DNA from: Gammaproteobacteria bacterium UBA5078
GTDB lineage: Bacteria; Pseudomonadota; Gammaproteobacteria; Pseudomonadales; Pseudohongiellaceae
Length of the DNA stretch: 64,000 nt
Assembly (NCBI GenBank): GCA_002416505.1
Contig: DIAM01000012.1
Coordinates: 62,001-126,000, forward strand
Direction: 5' to 3'
This document shows positions 62,338 through 64,000 of the stretch, piece after piece. The position numbers and the translations under genes are program-made. Below the pieces are notes generated by a model. The model was not told the origin of the DNA. It worked only from the letters and a program-made list of their open reading frames with translations, and ran no database searches. Position 1 is the stretch's first letter; each line of letters starts with the position of its first letter.

Positions 62338-63537
62338 TTGTCATCGAAAACCTCTAAGACGCGCTTCCAAGTGGCAGCGCGTATGCAGCAGATCAACCCC
62401 TTTCGTGTCATGACGGTGTTAGAGCGCGCCAAGGCCCTCGAGGCACAGGGGCGCTCTATCGTGCATCTAGAGGTCGGAGAACCAGATTTCGTCACAGCGG
62501 CGCCCATTCTCGAGGCGGGGCGCGAGGCTCTGGCCAAGGGATATACGGCCTATACTCCCGCGGCCGGTTTGCCACAGTTGCGGGCCCGTATCGCGCAGCA
62601 CTATCTGGACACACAGGGAATATTGATTGCTCCGGAGCGAATCTTTGTCACGCCAGGGGCTAGTGGTGCATTGAGTTTAGTAGCGCAGCTCCTGGTCAAT
62701 CCGGGTGATGGCATACTGATGTCGGATCCCGGTTATCCCTGCAACCGCAACTATGTGCGACTTGCCGGTGGTGAGGCGCAGTTGGTGCCGGTCAACGCTA
62801 GCAGTCAGTTTCAGATCACACCGGCATTGCTGGAGCAATATGCGACTAAGACGAGCAGTGGCGTTTGGCTGGCAACACCGAGCAACCCCACCGGCACAGT
62901 ACTGACACGGGCGCAGCTGCACGATATCGCGCAATGGTGTGATCGCCAGGATATGCACGTCGTGGTGGATGAGATCTACCACGGGCTCGACTATAGCGAT
63001 GGGCTGGTGAGTGCGTTGGCGGTGTCCGACGATGTCATCGTTATCAATAGCTTCTCGAAGTACTTCGGTATGACCGGTTGGCGCCTCGGTTGGCTGGTGG
63101 TGCCGCAAGAGTTGGTGCCTGCCTGCAATATCCTGGCGCAGAACTTGTTCATTGCCGCCTCCACACCGGCGCAATACGCCGCCTTGCGCGCATTCGATGC
63201 GGACACTCGCATAATATTGGAAGAGCGTCGACATCAGTTCGCGCAGCGCCGCGACTACTTAAGTGCTGCGCTTAAAGAGATCGGCTTTAGCATCGACACT
63301 CCTACGCTTGGTGCCTTCTATATTTACGCAGGCATCGAGAAGTTTGCCGATGATTGCGAGACCTTCTGCAAGGTGCTGTTGGAGGAGTTTGGCGTGGCAG
63401 TGACACCTGGCACGGATTTCGGCGATTTTGAGAATAAGCGTTTCGTCCGCTTTGCCTTCACCACGGGCATGGAGCAGCTCGAGCTTGCGGTGCAGCGATT
63501 AAAAGCGGCGGTGGACTCGGGGAAACTCGGTCGATGA
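62338..63537 (+). CDS. PLP-dependent class I/II aminotransferase
   Basis: I choose TTG 62338, with GGAG 6 bases upstream, giving 399 residues. The fold type I pattern is clear: VGEPDFVTAAP, GYTPAAG-type YTAYTPAAGLPQLR, TPGASGALSLV, SNPTGTVL, the DEIYHGLDY motif, and the PLP lysine in NSFSKYFGMTGWRLGWLV. It resembles aspartate/alanine-type aminotransferases found next to dksA and sfsA in Pseudomonas. The substrate is not certain. Its stop overlaps the sfsA ATG. Confidence 0.9.
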   Translation: MSSKTSKTRFQVAARMQQINPFRVMTVLERAKALEAQGRSIVHLEVGEPDFVTAAPILEAGREALAKGYTAYTPAAGLPQLRARIAQHYLDTQGILIAPERIFVTPGASGALSLVAQLLVNPGDGILMSDPGYPCNRNYVRLAGGEAQLVPVNASSQFQITPALLEQYATKTSSGVWLATPSNPTGTVLTRAQLHDIAQWCDRQDMHVVVDEIYHGLDYSDGLVSALAVSDDVIVINSFSKYFGMTGWRLGWLVVPQELVPACNILAQNLFIAASTPAQYAALRAFDADTRIILEERRHQFAQRRDYLSAALKEIGFSIDTPTLGAFYIYAGIEKFADDCETFCKVLLEEFGVAVTPGTDFGDFENKRFVRFAFTTGMEQLELAVQRLKAAVDSGKLGR

Positions 63538-64000
63538 AGTTTGCGCCACCGCTCCAAGCAGCGACACTCATTAAGCGTTATAAACGCTTTCTCGCCGACG
63601 TCACACTACCCAATGGCTCGGTGCGCACGCTGCACTGTCCAAACACGGGTTCTATGTTGCACTGCGCAGAGCCGGGCAGCCGCGTTTGGTATTCGGACTC
63701 AGAGAATCCGGCCCGCAAGTATCCCTGTACCTGGGAGTTGGTAGAGGTCGACCATCGATACAAGGTCGGTATCAATACCGGCAGGGCGAACGCATTAGTG
63801 AAAGAAGCCCTCGCCTTAGATGCGATCGCGCAACTACGTGGCTATGGCAGCTGTCGCAGTGAAGTGCCCTATGGCAGTGAGAAGAGCCGCATCGATTTCC
63901 TGCTTAGCGACGACGGTGCCGCACCGGGGGTGGATTGCTATGTCGAGGTGAAGAGCGTAACCCTTGGCCTTGGTAAGGGGCAGGGTGCCTTCCCCGATGC
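63534..64000 (+). CDS. sfsA: SfsA family protein (partial, 3' end outside window)
   Basis: The ATG at 63534 overlaps the aminotransferase stop (ATGA). The 155 residues present begin MKFAPPLQAATLIKRYKRFL and include the family blocks HCPNTGSMLHC, SRVWYSDS, NPARKYPCTWELV, INTGRANALVKEAL and RIDFLL with EVKSVTL, which carry the nuclease-like PD-(D/E)xK core residues. SfsA was named for sugar fermentation stimulation and binds DNA; its role is unclear. The rest is beyond the window. Confidence 0.93.
   Translation, partial: MKFAPPLQAATLIKRYKRFLADVTLPNGSVRTLHCPNTGSMLHCAEPGSRVWYSDSENPARKYPCTWELVEVDHRYKVGINTGRANALVKEALALDAIAQLRGYGSCRSEVPYGSEKSRIDFLLSDDGAAPGVDCYVEVKSVTLGLGKGQGAFPD

Overview
The window looks like chromosome from a moderately GC-rich, probably marine or aquatic gammaproteobacterium of the Pseudomonadales/Cellvibrionales type. 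The best evidence is the right end, where sfsA - aminotransferase - dksA - gluQ - cbrX - cbrA - cbrB - (sRNA) - pcnB - (deoxynucleoside kinase) - panB - panC - acs follows the gene order I remember from Pseudomonas. Protein sequences and codon use differ from Pseudomonas itself. I see no rRNA, tRNA, CRISPR array, integrase or transposase.

Region by region. 0-4.3 kb: the 5-oxoprolinase genes pxpB-pxpC and the start of pxpA, separated by an oppositely oriented secreted protein with three repeats. 4.4-9 kb: small exported proteins (SIMPL, DsrE-like, DUF4136 lipoprotein) and an MbnP/MbnH copper/di-heme pair. 9-19 kb: a MacA/MacB-like ABC operon, a quinohemoprotein alcohol dehydrogenase and a second, orphan MacB-type permease. 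19-31 kb: tannase/feruloyl esterase, a dispersed inverted-repeat element, divergent uvrA/ssb, moeA, two envelope proteins and rhlE. 31-36 kb: an exported haloalkane dehalogenase, a frameshifted TipAS-type MerR regulator, a DUF2975/XRE pair, a sigma/anti-sigma/DUF3106 operon and an EF-hand protein. 36-41 kb: a heme c-copper monooxygenase fusion with a secreted partner, both with the codon bias of highly expressed genes, then a beta-propeller phytase and a cold-shock gene. 41-48 kb: a sulfane-sulfur oxidation module (FisR regulator, sigma-54 promoter, persulfide dioxygenase, phosphatase-SQR fusion, SulP permease, acetyltransferase). 48-55 kb: thiolase, acetyl-CoA synthetase, panC, panB, deoxynucleoside kinase, pcnB. 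55-64 kb: the CbrXAB system with a candidate CrcZ-like small RNA, then gluQ, dksA, an aminotransferase and the start of sfsA.

The most interesting signal is in the 661-base gap between cbrB and pcnB. On the minus strand it holds a sigma-54 promoter with a perfect TGGCACG -24 element, paired TGTTAC/GTAACA half-sites upstream, and downstream an AU-rich stretch with four clusters of AAnAAnAA (CA) motifs and a G6/C6 hairpin. This is the architecture of the Pseudomonas CrcZ RNA, which titrates Hfq/Crc under CbrAB control. Other signals worth following are the FisR/sigma-54 sulfur operon with an uncharacterised palindrome, the cytochrome-copper monooxygenase pair, the Met-rich insertion in MbnP, and the unlisted small gene cbrX.
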